A stretch of 64,000 bases of DNA from UM-FILTER-33-9 sp964530235 (GCA_964530235.1 CAZGYB010000001.1:62001-126000); one strand, 5' to 3'. Shown: positions 1 to 10,812, counted from the stretch's first letter. The notes: generated by a model not told the origin, from the letters alone. Made by a program: numbers and translations.

Positions 1-3000
1 GCTTTATCTTTCGAATTAGCACGAAGATGGTATATTTTTGCAGGGGTAAGTGCAGTAATTGTCACGATATGATTTGTTGTGAGGTTTGTATCTTCCTGAG
101 TAGTCTGATTGTAGGTATTTCCCGTGCCCTGCGCATACTCAATCTGTGTTGTTGCCGGCTCGTCAGTATCCCAGCTGATCACAATCTGTGCTTTTGCACT
201 GTCACCAATACCGATAATCGTGCTTTCTACATTCAAGTTTTGCACTTCAGGAGCACGGATGTCTGACGCGGTTTTCAGTGTCCGCGTCTCTGTTTTTGCC
301 TCGTTGTTTGCACTATCCTTTCCTTTTACTAAAATCGTATAGTCTGTATTATCAAGGAGATTTTTTATGATAACTTCATGATTTTTTTTGAGCGAAAGAC
401 TTATCTGATCAGTGGCCCGTTCGGGAAAAGCAGTTGGGAAATAGGTTACAATCGAGGATACCATCGTATTTGAACTCCACAGCAATCGAAGCGTGGAAGT
501 CGGCATGCCGATTACCTGCTGTACCCGTAACCCGAGAATTTTGGGCGTTGGCAGGGTTTCAAAGATATGATCCTCCCCGCTATAAATATTTCCCTCATCG
601 TCCTCCCCAACAATCCGGTAATGATACAAAGTGCCTTCAACAAGATCAGTGAGCTGAACAACGTAGGTTGATTCTGACTTGGAAGTAGTAATGCTTTCCT
701 GACTGTCGTAGTTGCTTGTTTTTCCATATTCAACCTTTGCTTTGATCGCATTTGCAATGGTAAAACTGATCTCTGCAGAGTTTATATTAATGCGAGTGGG
801 AATAACGTTTGAGATAAGCGGTGCAGAATTCGTGGTAAAGGTTTTTTCATCCGACTCACCTAAATTGCCATCCTCGTCAGTCCAAAGCATTTTGTAATAA
901 TAGGTAGTACCGGGTTTTAGTTCAGTTAGTGTAATTTCATGTGCAGTCACTTGGTTCGAGGAACCAACCTCAGAACCGTATACGCCTGTTGCTGTACCGT
1001 ATTTTACAAACGAATTTGAAGTTCTATTGGTCGACCACTGAATGATTGCGGATTTTGTTTTAACAGTTGCAGACTGTGTACCAACCATTTCCGGTGCAGT
1101 AAGCCACCGACCCGAAGGAGTGATACTTACCGTTGTTGACGGCCCGGAACATTGATTTGTCGTTGCACATGCCTTAATACACAGATAGTAAGGAATTGAT
1201 GCCAGTTTTTCCGTCCCGATATATGCAACCTGCGTTGACTCACCTTTCGTTGAAACCGCTACATCTCCGTAACTGGTCATATCGGTTGAACAGTCAACAT
1301 CAACATCTGAAATATACACCTCATACCGGTCAAATGCTGATCCTTTATCAGTCGGCGGATCCCAGCTTAATCCAATCCGATATGCACCGCTTGCACGAAT
1401 TGAGTTATCAAAAATTTCAGGTGCAAGCGGAATGCCGGGTGCAGTAACCGATACATTAAACGTAATTGACGCATAGCTTCCATAACTCACATTGTTTGCA
1501 GTATCTACCGCAACCACATAGAATGTGTTTACTCCGTCCTGTGTCCCTTTTATCCCGTTTACCAGGTTAGCGGAAGTTGTGGATATATTCGAAGAGTTCG
1601 GAAGAACATTTATTGAATACCGGTATTCTTTAATTTCCGCACTGTGCGTCGCCGGTTCATCCCAGGTAAATCCAAACGTATTCGTTGTTGCATCTCCCGC
1701 AGCAAGGACAAGATTGGTTGGGGCTGATGGTGCAGTTTTATTCCAGTAAAAGTTTGCGGTTGTATAGGGGGTATAATTTCCTACACTATCTCGGGCCCGA
1801 ATATAGAATGTGTTTGCTCCTTCTTGATAGGCGGTAATTCCGTTTACACTTAAGTCAGTAGTGAAAGTGTCCTGAGATAAAGCACCGGATGTGGTTCCTG
1901 TTTTATAGTAATATCCCAAAAATCCAGAACCGGAACCGTTTGGATACTGTTCATCGGTTGCAATCCATAAAAACCGGAAACTGTTCACCGCTGTATACCC
2001 ATTGGGAAGCACCGCTATATTTTCCGAGGCTATTGAAGTCGGGGCTGTATGATCGTATTTATACCGGAATGGGGTTGTTTGGCTTGCGCTTAGATTGCCA
2101 GCACGATCTTTTGTCTGCACCATAAAATACAAGTCTCCATCGAGAGATCCGTTTGTCGGTAGTGAAGCGGTATATGAAGACCCGGACTGAAATACGCCCT
2201 GAACCGACGCGGATGCAGTTGCATACTTACCAAAATAAACATAGTATCCCAGTATTCCGGAGCCGGTTGCCTCGTCTTCCGCACCAGTCCATTCAAAATA
2301 GGGCGAAACACCGTTGTACCAGGTGTCCTCATTAAGCACCGCAGACGTGGTTGCGGAAGACTCCCGTTTTACAATGGTCGTAGGAAGCGTTGGTGCGGTT
2401 GTATCAATATGACTGTAATGAAATGCGTTCCAGTTGGATGTTGCAATATTCCCTACCGTATCCTTTGCCTGAATTAACAGGTAGTAATCACCCGCATCAG
2501 AACCGTCTGTCTGCATAGTTGCGGTATAGTTTGCAGTTGTTTGGAATGTCCCCGAAACCGAAGCTAGCCGTGCAGAGTCGGTTCCGAAATAAACATAATA
2601 CCCCGCAATTCCTGAACCACCCGAATCATCTACCGCACCAGTCCATTCAAAATAGGGATGTGGATAGTTTAGCCAGACACTTCCTGAAATCGTTGCTGTT
2701 TTTGTAACGTCAGAATACGCGGTTACTGCGGTTGGATTGTCAGGTGAAACCGTGTCAATATACCGATACACAAATGCAGTCCAATTTTCGCTTGAAAAAT
2801 TACCTTTGTTATCAACTGTTTGTATGTTGAGGTAATAATAACCATCCTCTGAATGGTCCGTCGCAAGCGAAGCGGTAAAATTAGCCTGATCGGTGAACGT
2901 ACCTGACATCGAAGCAAGCCGTGCAGAGTCGGTTCCGAAATAAACATAATACCCCGCAATTCCTGAACCATTGCTCCCATCACTCGCTCCACTCCACTCA

Positions 3001-6000
3001 AAATAAGGATGGCTGTGATTGTACCAGACCGATGCTGAAATAGTACTCGTCTTCGCAGACGAACTATAACTGTTTAATACAGATGGATTTGACGGCCCTA
3101 CAGCATCTTCATAATACGTTATGGAAATATCAGACACGACCGGTGATTCAGCGCTTTCATCTGAAGAAAGTGTAGCTCTGGTTTGAATATACTGCGCTAT
3201 CGGCGAGTTAATCGCATATACAAACTGATTTCCCGGATTTTTTTTAAGATCAGACGCTTTTATCCAGTCGGACCATACCGCTGAATCAGTTGAACTGCGT
3301 GTTTCAAACATCACCGAAGTTGCGGATGGCGATGCAACTGTTGCAGACAACCCTGCAAACCGGTACACTTTTCCCATATCAACGGTGCGCGAAATATAAG
3401 TACCCGTATAAGTATAGGAGGAACTGCTACTGGGAAGATTGAACTTCCAAAAAGTAAACATGTAATTACCCTGCAGTGCATACATTGAGTTTCCTGGACC
3501 TTTTACCAAAGCAGAACCAGGACCAGTCAGCGACTGCATATCTTTTGCATGTTGCCACACGCCGGTTGCAACATCATACATATACAAACTCTTATTAGGA
3601 TAACTTGACGAAACAAACAGTTTTCCATTGTAATAAACAGATCCTGACCCGTTTGAGACATTCTCAGGTACATTTGTCAGAGTTGTCCAGGTGCCATCAG
3701 AAAGTTTCAAGCGGTAAAAATCACTCGTATTGTTGCCACGCACCACATACATATAGGTACTCCCATCATAAGATATTGATGCGCCCCAACTGTTCCCGAC
3801 TGATCCGGGAAGCGGATTTGAAGCAGTTGTCCAGCTATTTCCAGAAATTGAATATTTATACAAAGTAGTCTGTCCTGCACCGCGCATGACATAAATTGTA
3901 TCTGCACCGTCATACTCCGCAATCTGCGAACCGGCGCTGGTAATTGTTTCGTTCACCGGTCCCATTACATCAGTAAGTGTTGTCCACTCCTGGGAAAGCG
4001 GGTCAAAACGGTATGCTTTTTTTGTCCCGCCTCCGCAGAATGCATAGAGCTTGTTATTCGCATAGACCATTCCTCCTGCATAGAGACAGGGAATATTGGG
4101 CATAATAGTCCACTTTTTGGTGGACACCTGATATCGGTTCATGTAGTTTGTGCTTCCCTGAATCATATAAATGTAATCAGCGCCATCATACTCCAGAGAA
4201 GTTCCGGTATAGACCTGATGTACAATCGCTTCGCCATCGTTTGCGTAGTTCCGGTCAAGCGGAAGGGGTGGTGTTTCGGGAGTATATTGGTTTGTCTCCA
4301 AATCGTACCGGACAACTGCAGTATTTCCTCCCGCTGTGTTCCCATATCCTTGAATAAGGTATGCATACCGCGAACCATCATATGACACTGCGCCGGTATA
4401 CGGCCAAAAGGCAGTTGCATTGTCTACGGTTCTCCACATGTCTGCCGCAATATCGTACTTCCATATAAAGTGATTGGAGTCTGTATTGGAACCGTAATCA
4501 TAGGAAGTAAATGTATAGAGTGTGTTATTGCGAAACAAAACGTTATTACTCGCATAACCGATTGAGTGCGGAATAAGTGCTGGAGCTGTAATAGTATTAT
4601 CCCATGTATCAGTATTTATCGAATATTTCGCAAATCCCGATCCATTTCCCGCAACAAACCATAACGTATCAACACCGTCATATGCAAGTCCTGCACCATA
4701 ATATGCATTGTAAGGAGCGGACTGAAGCGTGCTCCACGCATCATTTCCATCACCGGTCCCTTCATAATCCTTATTAAAACTCAAAACAGTAGCAACATTT
4801 CCTCCTGCGGTAAGATAAAACATATTTCCAACGCGAACTATGGAAGCACCGTATGAGAAGTTAAATATCGGCTGATCTATAGAACTTGTCCAGGTGTCTG
4901 TTGAGATCGAATATTTGTAAAAATTAGTTGATGCGTTTCCCCGAACAACATAAATCGAATCTGCTCCGTCCCACGCCATTGCAGAACCATAGTTTGATGC
5001 AGCGGGAAGATCTGCAAGTTGTGTCCACTCCCCCGTTGTAGTATTCTGCTTGAAAAAGAAAACCGTATTATTTCCGCGAAGGACATAGAGCGAACCATTC
5101 ACATATAAACTCGCACCATACTGCATACGCGCACGATACGGCAATGAACCAACCTGGTACCCGGCCCAAGAGCCGTCAGAAAGCGGTTCAAGACTTAAAC
5201 TGGTATCAGCAGGTGAAACAGGAGCATTTGTTTCACTACCTGAAGTAGCACTAACCAATCCTGTCCATTGGGGGTCATTTGCATCAACACCGGCAAGCGA
5301 ACCCAAAGTTCCATTATTATTATTCCCCGATGAGTCTGCAACATTCTGACTTCCCGGTGCATCAAAATGATATAAGGAAAGAGTATTTGCGTCGGCTGCA
5401 AAAGAATCGGTGCTTGGGGTAAACGAAGCTGAATATCTAACATTGTTCGATATTCTCACTTCATCAAGATAACCATAATAATACTCTGTAGCAGAAGCTC
5501 CCAGCCACTGGGCTGTAGTAACCGCCACATTACCGGAAAGTCCTGAACGGGTAAAATCCAACCGTCCGTTCACATAGCCTTTTTCAGTACCGGTTGCAGC
5601 ATCATAGGTAAGTGCAAAATGATGCCACTTTCCCGCATCGAGAAGCGTTGTCCCTGTATTAGTGTAAGTACTGCTTCCTACCCGAATACTATACGTAAGA
5701 TACTGATTTCCGGATGCTATTCCTACTGCCGTTTGAGTCGTTGTCTGGTTTCCGTAAAGCCACCTATTGGAAGCGTAGTTGTTATATAAAAACCATCCTT
5801 CAATTGTCATCTGCGATAGCGCGTTTATTACCGTCGGAATACGGATATAGTCATTGCCGTCAAACGAACTTCCCGCACCCCATTTTGCATGGGCGCCCGA
5901 ATTTGAAACTGTCGATCTGGGAGACTGGGTTTCACTCGGATTTCCATAATAGATATAGTAGTTTGTATCACTTGCACTTGCATTAATTCCCCTTATGAGC

Positions 6001-8849
6001 GGAAAATAAGTTGTTGTTGCATCAATATACTGCCGGTCAACTTCCTGCCATTTTATACCGTCCCAAAAAACAATTCGCCAGTCTTTTCGATCGTTGCGGA
6101 GTTTGCCTGCAGATTCTAAAGCATCAGTGTCAATGGTAACTCGAACCATTGATCCGGGAGTTGCAATATTCGGTGAGGTAATCGTCAGTTGCTGACGATA
6201 CGCATATGCATGATTCCACCAGGCGGTTCCGGCTGTATATGTACCGCTTTTTGAAGCAGTCGCATGATCCCACTCACTTTGGGTTGATGCAACCGTCACG
6301 GTTGTTGAAGGCGAAAGCCCGTTATACGTATAGGCAAAATAAGTAACCGCAACCGGAGTTGTCCCCGCCTTGTTTTTCGGTGCAATGCGAAGATAGTAAG
6401 TAGTTCCCGCAGTCATTGGAGTATTGACGACATACTCTGTTGTCTGCTGAAAATTTCCCAGCGTAACCGGATCGCCGGAGTCGGATGAACCGAAATAGAC
6501 ATAGTATCCATCAATTCCTGACTGATTGTCCGTAGCCGAAGTCCAGGAAAAATACGGATTCGGATATAAATATGTTCCCGGCGAACTCAAAACAGTAGCA
6601 GACCCTTTTGCGGACTTTGCGGAAATTGAAACACCGGACACATCAGGAACCGTTGTGTCTCCGGTATAGTTAATCGTATAGTCGGAAAGAGTAGGACTTA
6701 CCGTACCGTTTCCGGTCAAAAGCGCACGGACTTGGATATATCGTTTCGGAGTTGAGATTATTGCTGCCCCGGGTGTAGCCGGTCTCCAGTCTTCCCAGTA
6801 ATTTTGATTATCGCTTGTCCGTGTAAAATAAGTAATATTGGTATTCGTCGGTTTATCTTCTGTAGCTTCAAAAGTTCCCAGTGTTGAGGCATATATTAAG
6901 TCTTTCACTGAAGAATGCCATGTTCCAGACTGAACAAACGTTGCTGAAGACGTCGAATACTTCCAAAATCCCCCACCGTATCCAGAATATGCAAAAAGAG
7001 CGTTTACCGTTGGATCATAGGTAATCCCTCCTCCGTAACGCATTATGCCGGGCGCGTCAGCTACCCTGGTCCAGGTATTCGCCAGTATTGAGTACCGGTA
7101 CATTCTCCTTCCTACAACATCGTTTTCTCCTCCCACCATCGCATAAATAGAATCGCCCCCGTCATATGTTAAGCCTCCGCCGTAATATGCGCCAACCGGC
7201 AAAGAAGGTAGTTCAAACCAACCGTTTGTTGTTTCATGATAACGGAAAAATTTACCTCTGTTCCCTCCGTTTAGTAAATAAGTAAACATACCCGCCTGAA
7301 CCAATCCAGAACCTCTTGATACTGCTTCAGGAGTTACCGCTTTTGTCGACCATGTGTTAAGTGTCACATCATATCGGTAAAAATTAGTCGAGTTTGCACC
7401 CTGCAATGCAAAAATTGCGCCGGTTGCTCCGGATCCAGAACCCACCATTACTGATCCATCACCCAAAATTGCTGTCGAATTCGCAAGGGTAGTTGTCCAG
7501 TTGTTTGGCACCGGATTATATTTATAAAAATTTGCTGATGAATTTCCCCGTGATACAAAAAGACCATTTGAAGTATAGGCTAATGAGGTCCCGTTTGTTG
7601 TTCCCAAAGCAACCGGCGCAGCAGACATTGTTGCCGACCAGGTATTTGTTGCGATCGTATATTTATAACAGGTTGTTGTATTTTGTCCCCGGCACATATA
7701 AATGTTACCATTACCGTCTGATACTATGTTTTTTCCGGTTGCATATGCATTTGCAGGCGGACCTTGCGTTGGATTGCTCCAAGTATTATTACCGGGATAA
7801 TAGTATGCAAGCTCTCCGACTCCTCCCAAAGCGATAATCTGGTTATTGCTACTGTCATATGCAAGACTTCCGTAGGTTGTAACAAATGGAACATCTTTTG
7901 CAGTTCCCCAAGTGCCTGAAGTATATTTATAAAACGTCGTTGTTCCCCCGCTTCTCATTACATAAAAACTCGTCCCATCATACGCTAAATCTGAACCGTA
8001 ATTCATTGCACCATCAATTGGAAAATTCCCCTGTGCAACCCAAACTCCGCCGTTTATCGTGTCGTAGCGGTAAAACCGATCTGGAGACAGTGCATCAGTC
8101 GCAAGATAAAGATACTGGCTTCCATCATACTTTAACGCACAATAGTTAGTACAGGTTGCAACCGAGTTAGCAAGTTGTGACCAACTATTATTTCCAATGT
8201 GATATCTCCAAAATGCAGTACCTCCTCCTTGAAATGCGTAAACATAATTTATACTCCCCGGTACGTACTCTAAAGTTGATCCTTGAGTTAAAGCCAGTGG
8301 CGTGGTATCAAGAAAACTCCAGGTGTCTGTAGGAATAAAGTATTTAAGAAAGTGCTTTCTGCCACTCCGCGTTGCGAAAGCCCAGATAGTATCGGTTCCG
8401 TTCGTCGTTGCATCCACCACTTCATACGGCTGAATCGGAGTATAACTCATTTCTTTCCATTCGCGCGACGATAAGTCATACCGCATAAACTGTCCCAGTT
8501 GCCTGTTTCTAAAAACATACAAAAAGTTCCCAGCTTTTATCACTTTAGTGTTCGTGTTTACATTATGCTTCAAGTTCGCAGGGCCTGAGGCATCCCATGT
8601 TCCTAAATTCGACTGAAGTTTTATATCACCCTGACTGGTTAACGTATCAATCTCGTTAAATTCATACTTCCCATTCATAAAGTCTGACTGCGTTGTATCT
8701 TCTTTTGTGGCAGCACTAACCGGCGAAAGCTGGTTCGGAACATAACCGAGAAAGGTTTGTAATAAAAGCACGGACGAGAGAAAAACAATACTTATTTTTT
8801 TTGAAAACCTTTTCAGAGATCTTCGAGCTGTTTTTAGTTGTATTTTCAT
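1..8849 (-). CDS. Giant secreted multidomain surface protein, N-terminal 2949 codons (C-terminus beyond window)
   Basis: A single reading frame stays open from ATG at 8849 to the left edge, so at least 2949 residues are encoded and the end is missing. The N-terminus (MKIQLKTARRS, then a hydrophobic stretch ending near LGYVPNQ) looks like a signal peptide. In order follow a Kelch/galactose-oxidase-like propeller with repeated 'YDGxxYxY...W' strands (about residues 80-650), an FN3-like domain, a DUF2341 domain (about 870-985), a LamG/concanavalin-like domain (about 955-1130), a second Kelch-like propeller (about 1215-1805), a discoidin-like segment, then FN3/Ig-like repeats (about 1915 onward). 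It starts 2 nt after the rhodanese gene stop, so the two are probably cotranscribed. Likely an adhesin or S-layer-like protein; substrate unknown. Domain names come from reading motifs, not from profile searches. Confidence 0.85.
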   Translation of the reverse strand, partial: MKIQLKTARRSLKRFSKKISIVFLSSVLLLQTFLGYVPNQLSPVSAATKEDTTQSDFMNGKYEFNEIDTLTSQGDIKLQSNLGTWDASGPANLKHNVNTNTKVIKAGNFLYVFRNRQLGQFMRYDLSSREWKEMSYTPIQPYEVVDATTNGTDTIWAFATRSGRKHFLKYFIPTDTWSFLDTTPLALTQGSTLEYVPGSINYVYAFQGGGTAFWRYHIGNNSWSQLANSVATCTNYCALKYDGSQYLYLATDALSPDRFYRYDTINGGVWVAQGNFPIDGAMNYGSDLAYDGTSFYVMRSGGTTTFYKYTSGTWGTAKDVPFVTTYGSLAYDSSNNQIIALGGVGELAYYYPGNNTWSNPTQGPPANAYATGKNIVSDGNGNIYMCRGQNTTTCYKYTIATNTWSATMSAAPVALGTTNGTSLAYTSNGLFVSRGNSSANFYKYNPVPNNWTTTLANSTAILGDGSVMVGSGSGATGAIFALQGANSTNFYRYDVTLNTWSTKAVTPEAVSRGSGLVQAGMFTYLLNGGNRGKFFRYHETTNGWFELPSLPVGAYYGGGLTYDGGDSIYAMVGGENDVVGRRMYRYSILANTWTRVADAPGIMRYGGGITYDPTVNALFAYSGYGGGFWKYSTSSATFVQSGTWHSSVKDLIYASTLGTFEATEDKPTNTNITYFTRTSDNQNYWEDWRPATPGAAIISTPKRYIQVRALLTGNGTVSPTLSDYTINYTGDTTVPDVSGVSISAKSAKGSATVLSSPGTYLYPNPYFSWTSATDNQSGIDGYYVYFGSSDSGDPVTLGNFQQTTEYVVNTPMTAGTTYYLRIAPKNKAGTTPVAVTYFAYTYNGLSPSTTVTVASTQSEWDHATASKSGTYTAGTAWWNHAYAYRQQLTITSPNIATPGSMVRVTIDTDALESAGKLRNDRKDWRIVFWDGIKWQEVDRQYIDATTTYFPLIRGINASASDTNYYIYYGNPSETQSPRSTVSNSGAHAKWGAGSSFDGNDYIRIPTVINALSQMTIEGWFLYNNYASNRWLYGNQTTTQTAVGIASGNQYLTYSIRVGSSTYTNTGTTLLDAGKWHHFALTYDAATGTEKGYVNGRLDFTRSGLSGNVAVTTAQWLGASATEYYYGYLDEVRISNNVRYSASFTPSTDSFAADANTLSLYHFDAPGSQNVADSSGNNNNGTLGSLAGVDANDPQWTGLVSATSGSETNAPVSPADTSLSLEPLSDGSWAGYQVGSLPYRARMQYGASLYVNGSLYVLRGNNTVFFFKQNTTTGEWTQLADLPAASNYGSAMAWDGADSIYVVRGNASTNFYKYSISTDTWTSSIDQPIFNFSYGASIVRVGNMFYLTAGGNVATVLSFNKDYEGTGDGNDAWSTLQSAPYNAYYGAGLAYDGVDTLWFVAGNGSGFAKYSINTDTWDNTITAPALIPHSIGYASNNVLFRNNTLYTFTSYDYGSNTDSNHFIWKYDIAADMWRTVDNATAFWPYTGAVSYDGSRYAYLIQGYGNTAGGNTAVVRYDLETNQYTPETPPLPLDRNYANDGEAIVHQVYTGTSLEYDGADYIYMIQGSTNYMNRYQVSTKKWTIMPNIPCLYAGGMVYANNKLYAFCGGGTKKAYRFDPLSQEWTTLTDVMGPVNETITSAGSQIAEYDGADTIYVMRGAGQTTLYKYSISGNSWTTASNPLPGSVGNSWGASISYDGSTYMYVVRGNNTSDFYRLKLSDGTWTTLTNVPENVSNGSGSVYYNGKLFVSSSYPNKSLYMYDVATGVWQHAKDMQSLTGPGSALVKGPGNSMYALQGNYMFTFWKFNLPSSSSSYTYTGTYISRTVDMGKVYRFAGLSATVASPSATSVMFETRSSTDSAVWSDWIKASDLKKNPGNQFVYAINSPIAQYIQTRATLSSDESAESPVVSDISITYYEDAVGPSNPSVLNSYSSSAKTSTISASVWYNHSHPYFEWSGASDGSNGSGIAGYYVYFGTDSARLASMSGTFTDQANFTASLATDHSEDGYYYLNIQTVDNKGNFSSENWTAFVYRYIDTVSPDNPTAVTAYSDVTKTATISGSVWLNYPHPYFEWTGAVDDSGGSGIAGYYVYFGTDSARLASVSGTFQTTANYTATMQTDGSDAGDYYLLIQAKDTVGNIATSNWNAFHYSHIDTTAPTLPTTIVKRESSATTSAVLNEDTWYNGVSPYFEWTGAEDEATGSGILGYYVYFGKYATASASVQGVFQSGSSYTASLPTNGSLDGDLYFMVQTKDRAGNLSASQTTPFRYKYDHTAPTSIASENIAVLPNGYTAVNSFRFLWIATDEQYPNGSGSGFLGYYYKTGTTSGALSQDTFTTDLSVNGITAYQEGANTFYIRARDSVGNYTPYTTANFYWNKTAPSAPTNLVLAAGDATTNTFGFTWDEPATHSAEIKEYRYSINVLPNSSNISTTSANLVNGIKGTQDGVNTFYVVAVDTANNVSYGSYASITFNVSVTAPGIPLAPEIFDNSIRASGAYRIGLSWDPPTDKGSAFDRYEVYISDVDVDCSTDMTSYGDVAVSTKGESTQVAYIGTEKLASIPYYLCIKACATTNQCSGPSTTVSITPSGRWLTAPEMVGTQSATVKTKSAIIQWSTNRTSNSFVKYGTATGVYGSEVGSSNQVTAHEITLTELKPGTTYYYKMLWTDEDGNLGESDEKTFTTNSAPLISNVIPTRININSAEISFTIANAIKAKVEYGKTSNYDSQESITTSKSESTYVVQLTDLVEGTLYHYRIVGEDDEGNIYSGEDHIFETLPTPKILGLRVQQVIGMPTSTLRLLWSSNTMVSSIVTYFPTAFPERATDQISLSLKKNHEVIIKNLLDNTDYTILVKGKDSANNEAKTETRTLKTASDIRAPEVQNLNVESTIIGIGDSAKAQIVISWDTDEPATTQIEYAQGTGNTYNQTTQEDTNLTTNHIVTITALTPAKIYHLRANSKDK

Positions 8850-8851
8850 GG

Positions 8852-9571
8852 TTATTTAGGTCCGGGCAACGGAGGTACACCGTCAAAAAAAGGTAATGGT
8901 TCAATCATTTTTCCTTCAAGATATTTTCCAACCCCACTCTCCACCATATCACCTCCGGGCATCCAATCAGCATATCGATTTTTGAATTCATAGAACCCTA
9001 TCTTTAAACCAAAGACGTTTTGTCGTTTTCTCTGTAAGTAAGCCATAAGATCAGAAGTAAGCTTACTATTGCTCCAATATCCGTACAGCAGAACATATTT
9101 AGCCTTTGTTTTACTGGTTCGATAGTTTTTGTACCATTCTGAAAAAGTCAGTGTTGTATCAAGAAATTTTTCATAGCTTGTATACAGCGGGATATTAATC
9201 GCTCCTTTTATATGACTTGCCTGGTACTCTTTTGCTGAACGATAGTCAATAAATAGCCATGAATCATCGCTCTTTTCAATAAGGTTCACAACCATGAACG
9301 GATCAACAAGATGGTTTTCTCTAAACACGAAGCGTTTCAACAAGTCAGCGTTTCTACTGTGATTGCGAAGGAAGGGTGAAAAAAAATTTATATAAACCGA
9401 CCGAACTATCCAAATAATTGTAACAGTGCAGAGAAAGCTTATAATAACAATCCAGATTAAGTTAACTTTTGTTGCAGTTACAGTCTTTTTCTGTTCAACT
9501 GATACCGGTTGAGCGATATGTTTCTGTTTTTCAATTTTAGGTTTTCTGTGTAAACGATTTTTTTGTTTCAT
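8852..9571 (-). CDS. Membrane-anchored rhodanese-like protein lacking the catalytic cysteine
   Basis: 239 aa. A basic cytoplasmic N-terminus (about residues 1-36) is followed by one membrane span (VNLIWIVIISFLCTVTIIWIV) and an exported domain. 'WLFIDYRSAKEYQASHIKGAINIP' is a clear rhodanese CH2A-like signature. The active-site loop, normally 'YCxxGxRS', reads 'YGYWSNSK', so glycine replaces cysteine and sulfurtransferase activity is not expected. The C-terminus is proline-rich. It lies directly upstream of the giant surface protein with a 2-nt gap, so a role in its folding, export or surface attachment is plausible but only inferred. A TATAAA box sits about 9 nt before the ATG. Confidence 0.75.
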   Translation of the reverse strand: MKQKNRLHRKPKIEKQKHIAQPVSVEQKKTVTATKVNLIWIVIISFLCTVTIIWIVRSVYINFFSPFLRNHSRNADLLKRFVFRENHLVDPFMVVNLIEKSDDSWLFIDYRSAKEYQASHIKGAINIPLYTSYEKFLDTTLTFSEWYKNYRTSKTKAKYVLLYGYWSNSKLTSDLMAYLQRKRQNVFGLKIGFYEFKNRYADWMPGGDMVESGVGKYLEGKMIEPLPFFDGVPPLPGPK

Positions 9572-9834
9572 ACAATACGGTTTATAAAAATTTGGGAAGT
9601 GATCTTCTTTTATCTATTTTTATATGTATAGAATATGTTAACAAGATGATAAAATGCGATTATATGTATATATAAAACAGTATGATCAATTTTTATCGTC
9701 TTGTCAAGCGAAACTCATACATTTATGGAGTTATTTTTCTGTCGAAGATACTTTAGGGCTCCATGACAATATTTTATAAGTATTATTCTGAAGCCTCGAA
9801 GCTGAAAGCACCAGATTAAACAAGAACAACACTC

Positions 9835-10812
9835 TTACTCTGTTAATGTAGTATAAGTTATGCGTGATACATCCTGAATAACATATGTCAATTTTTTCCA
9901 ATCATTTCCCCGAGTCATCACACATAAGATGTACGGCTTTTCCTTCTGATACACAATCCCGCAGTCATGCAGTTGTTTATAACTTCCGGGAATTTCACGT
10001 TCACCAAATTTATTTGCTACAGTAATATTCTCAGGTACTCCCGCCACAATTCCTTTTTTAAACTCACTCTGTGCGAGCAAGGAGAGCGCTTTGTTAGAGA
10101 GTTGCTTACTAAGATAAGAAGCATTGTATAGAATGCGAAAAAAAGAAGCGTATGTTTTAACCGACATAAAATCTTCAGACCTGATTATTCCCGGCAATTC
10201 TATTCCCAGATCTTTATAAATTCGATTTATTTCTTTTTCTTTTAGAACTGCTGATACCAATATATTTTTCGCTTCATTATCTGAATAAACAATCATCCGA
10301 TAGACCAAATCTTCAACCGAGTATTCTTGTCCTTCCTGCAATGTAACCCGTGGCAGTGAAATTTGCGAAACTGAATCATCAAAACGCATATAGGGTATCT
10401 TTTTCGAAAGAATGAGCGGGTTATTTTCTGCAATTTTATATGTCGCAATCATAATTGGAATTTTGAGAAGCGATGCAGGGCTAAATAGTTCTTTTTCAGA
10501 AATACCCATCCAAGGACCATTATTTAAATCTCGAAAATATACTGAAATATGATCCGCATCCTGTCCCTGAGTTTGCTTGTTGATATACGTTTCCAGTCGG
10601 TTTTTTAAAAGAAGTATTTTACCTTGACTTGTTTCTGAGATAGGTTGTTGATCAAGAGTGTGATTTATATAGGGAAATTCAAAATTTCCTTGTATTCTTT
10701 CAAGACCCTGGTCCTCTCCGTATGAAGAGTTATTAATTCGTTGGGCTAAAGTAAGTCCCAAACCGAACCCAAAGATAAAAATCAAGAAGATAAAGATAAG
10801 TTTTTTTATCAT
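9835..10812 (-). CDS. Class A beta-lactamase-like serine hydrolase, exported
   Basis: 325 aa with an N-terminal signal anchor (IKKLIFIFLIFIFGFGLGL). The three penicilloyl-serine transferase motifs are visible: SxxK as S114-L-L-K117, SDN at 177-179, and a KTG equivalent K268-F-G270. The length and motif spacing fit the class A beta-lactamase / Beta-lactamase2 family. The KFG variant and organism context make a peptidoglycan-related or general serine hydrolase role as likely as drug hydrolysis. The ATG overlaps the M16 peptidase stop as TGATG, so the two are translationally coupled. Confidence 0.85.
   Translation of the reverse strand: MIKKLIFIFLIFIFGFGLGLTLAQRINNSSYGEDQGLERIQGNFEFPYINHTLDQQPISETSQGKILLLKNRLETYINKQTQGQDADHISVYFRDLNNGPWMGISEKELFSPASLLKIPIMIATYKIAENNPLILSKKIPYMRFDDSVSQISLPRVTLQEGQEYSVEDLVYRMIVYSDNEAKNILVSAVLKEKEINRIYKDLGIELPGIIRSEDFMSVKTYASFFRILYNASYLSKQLSNKALSLLAQSEFKKGIVAGVPENITVANKFGEREIPGSYKQLHDCGIVYQKEKPYILCVMTRGNDWKKLTYVIQDVSRITYTTLTE

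Noticed and set aside
1..8800. Many short plus-strand frames over the giant gene
   Set aside because: They are antisense shadows of one uninterrupted minus-strand frame with clear domain content.
9835..10812. Acquired antibiotic-resistance beta-lactamase
   Set aside because: The third motif is KFG rather than KTG/KSG, there is no mobile context, and it is coupled to a peptidase; a cell-envelope serine hydrolase is as likely.
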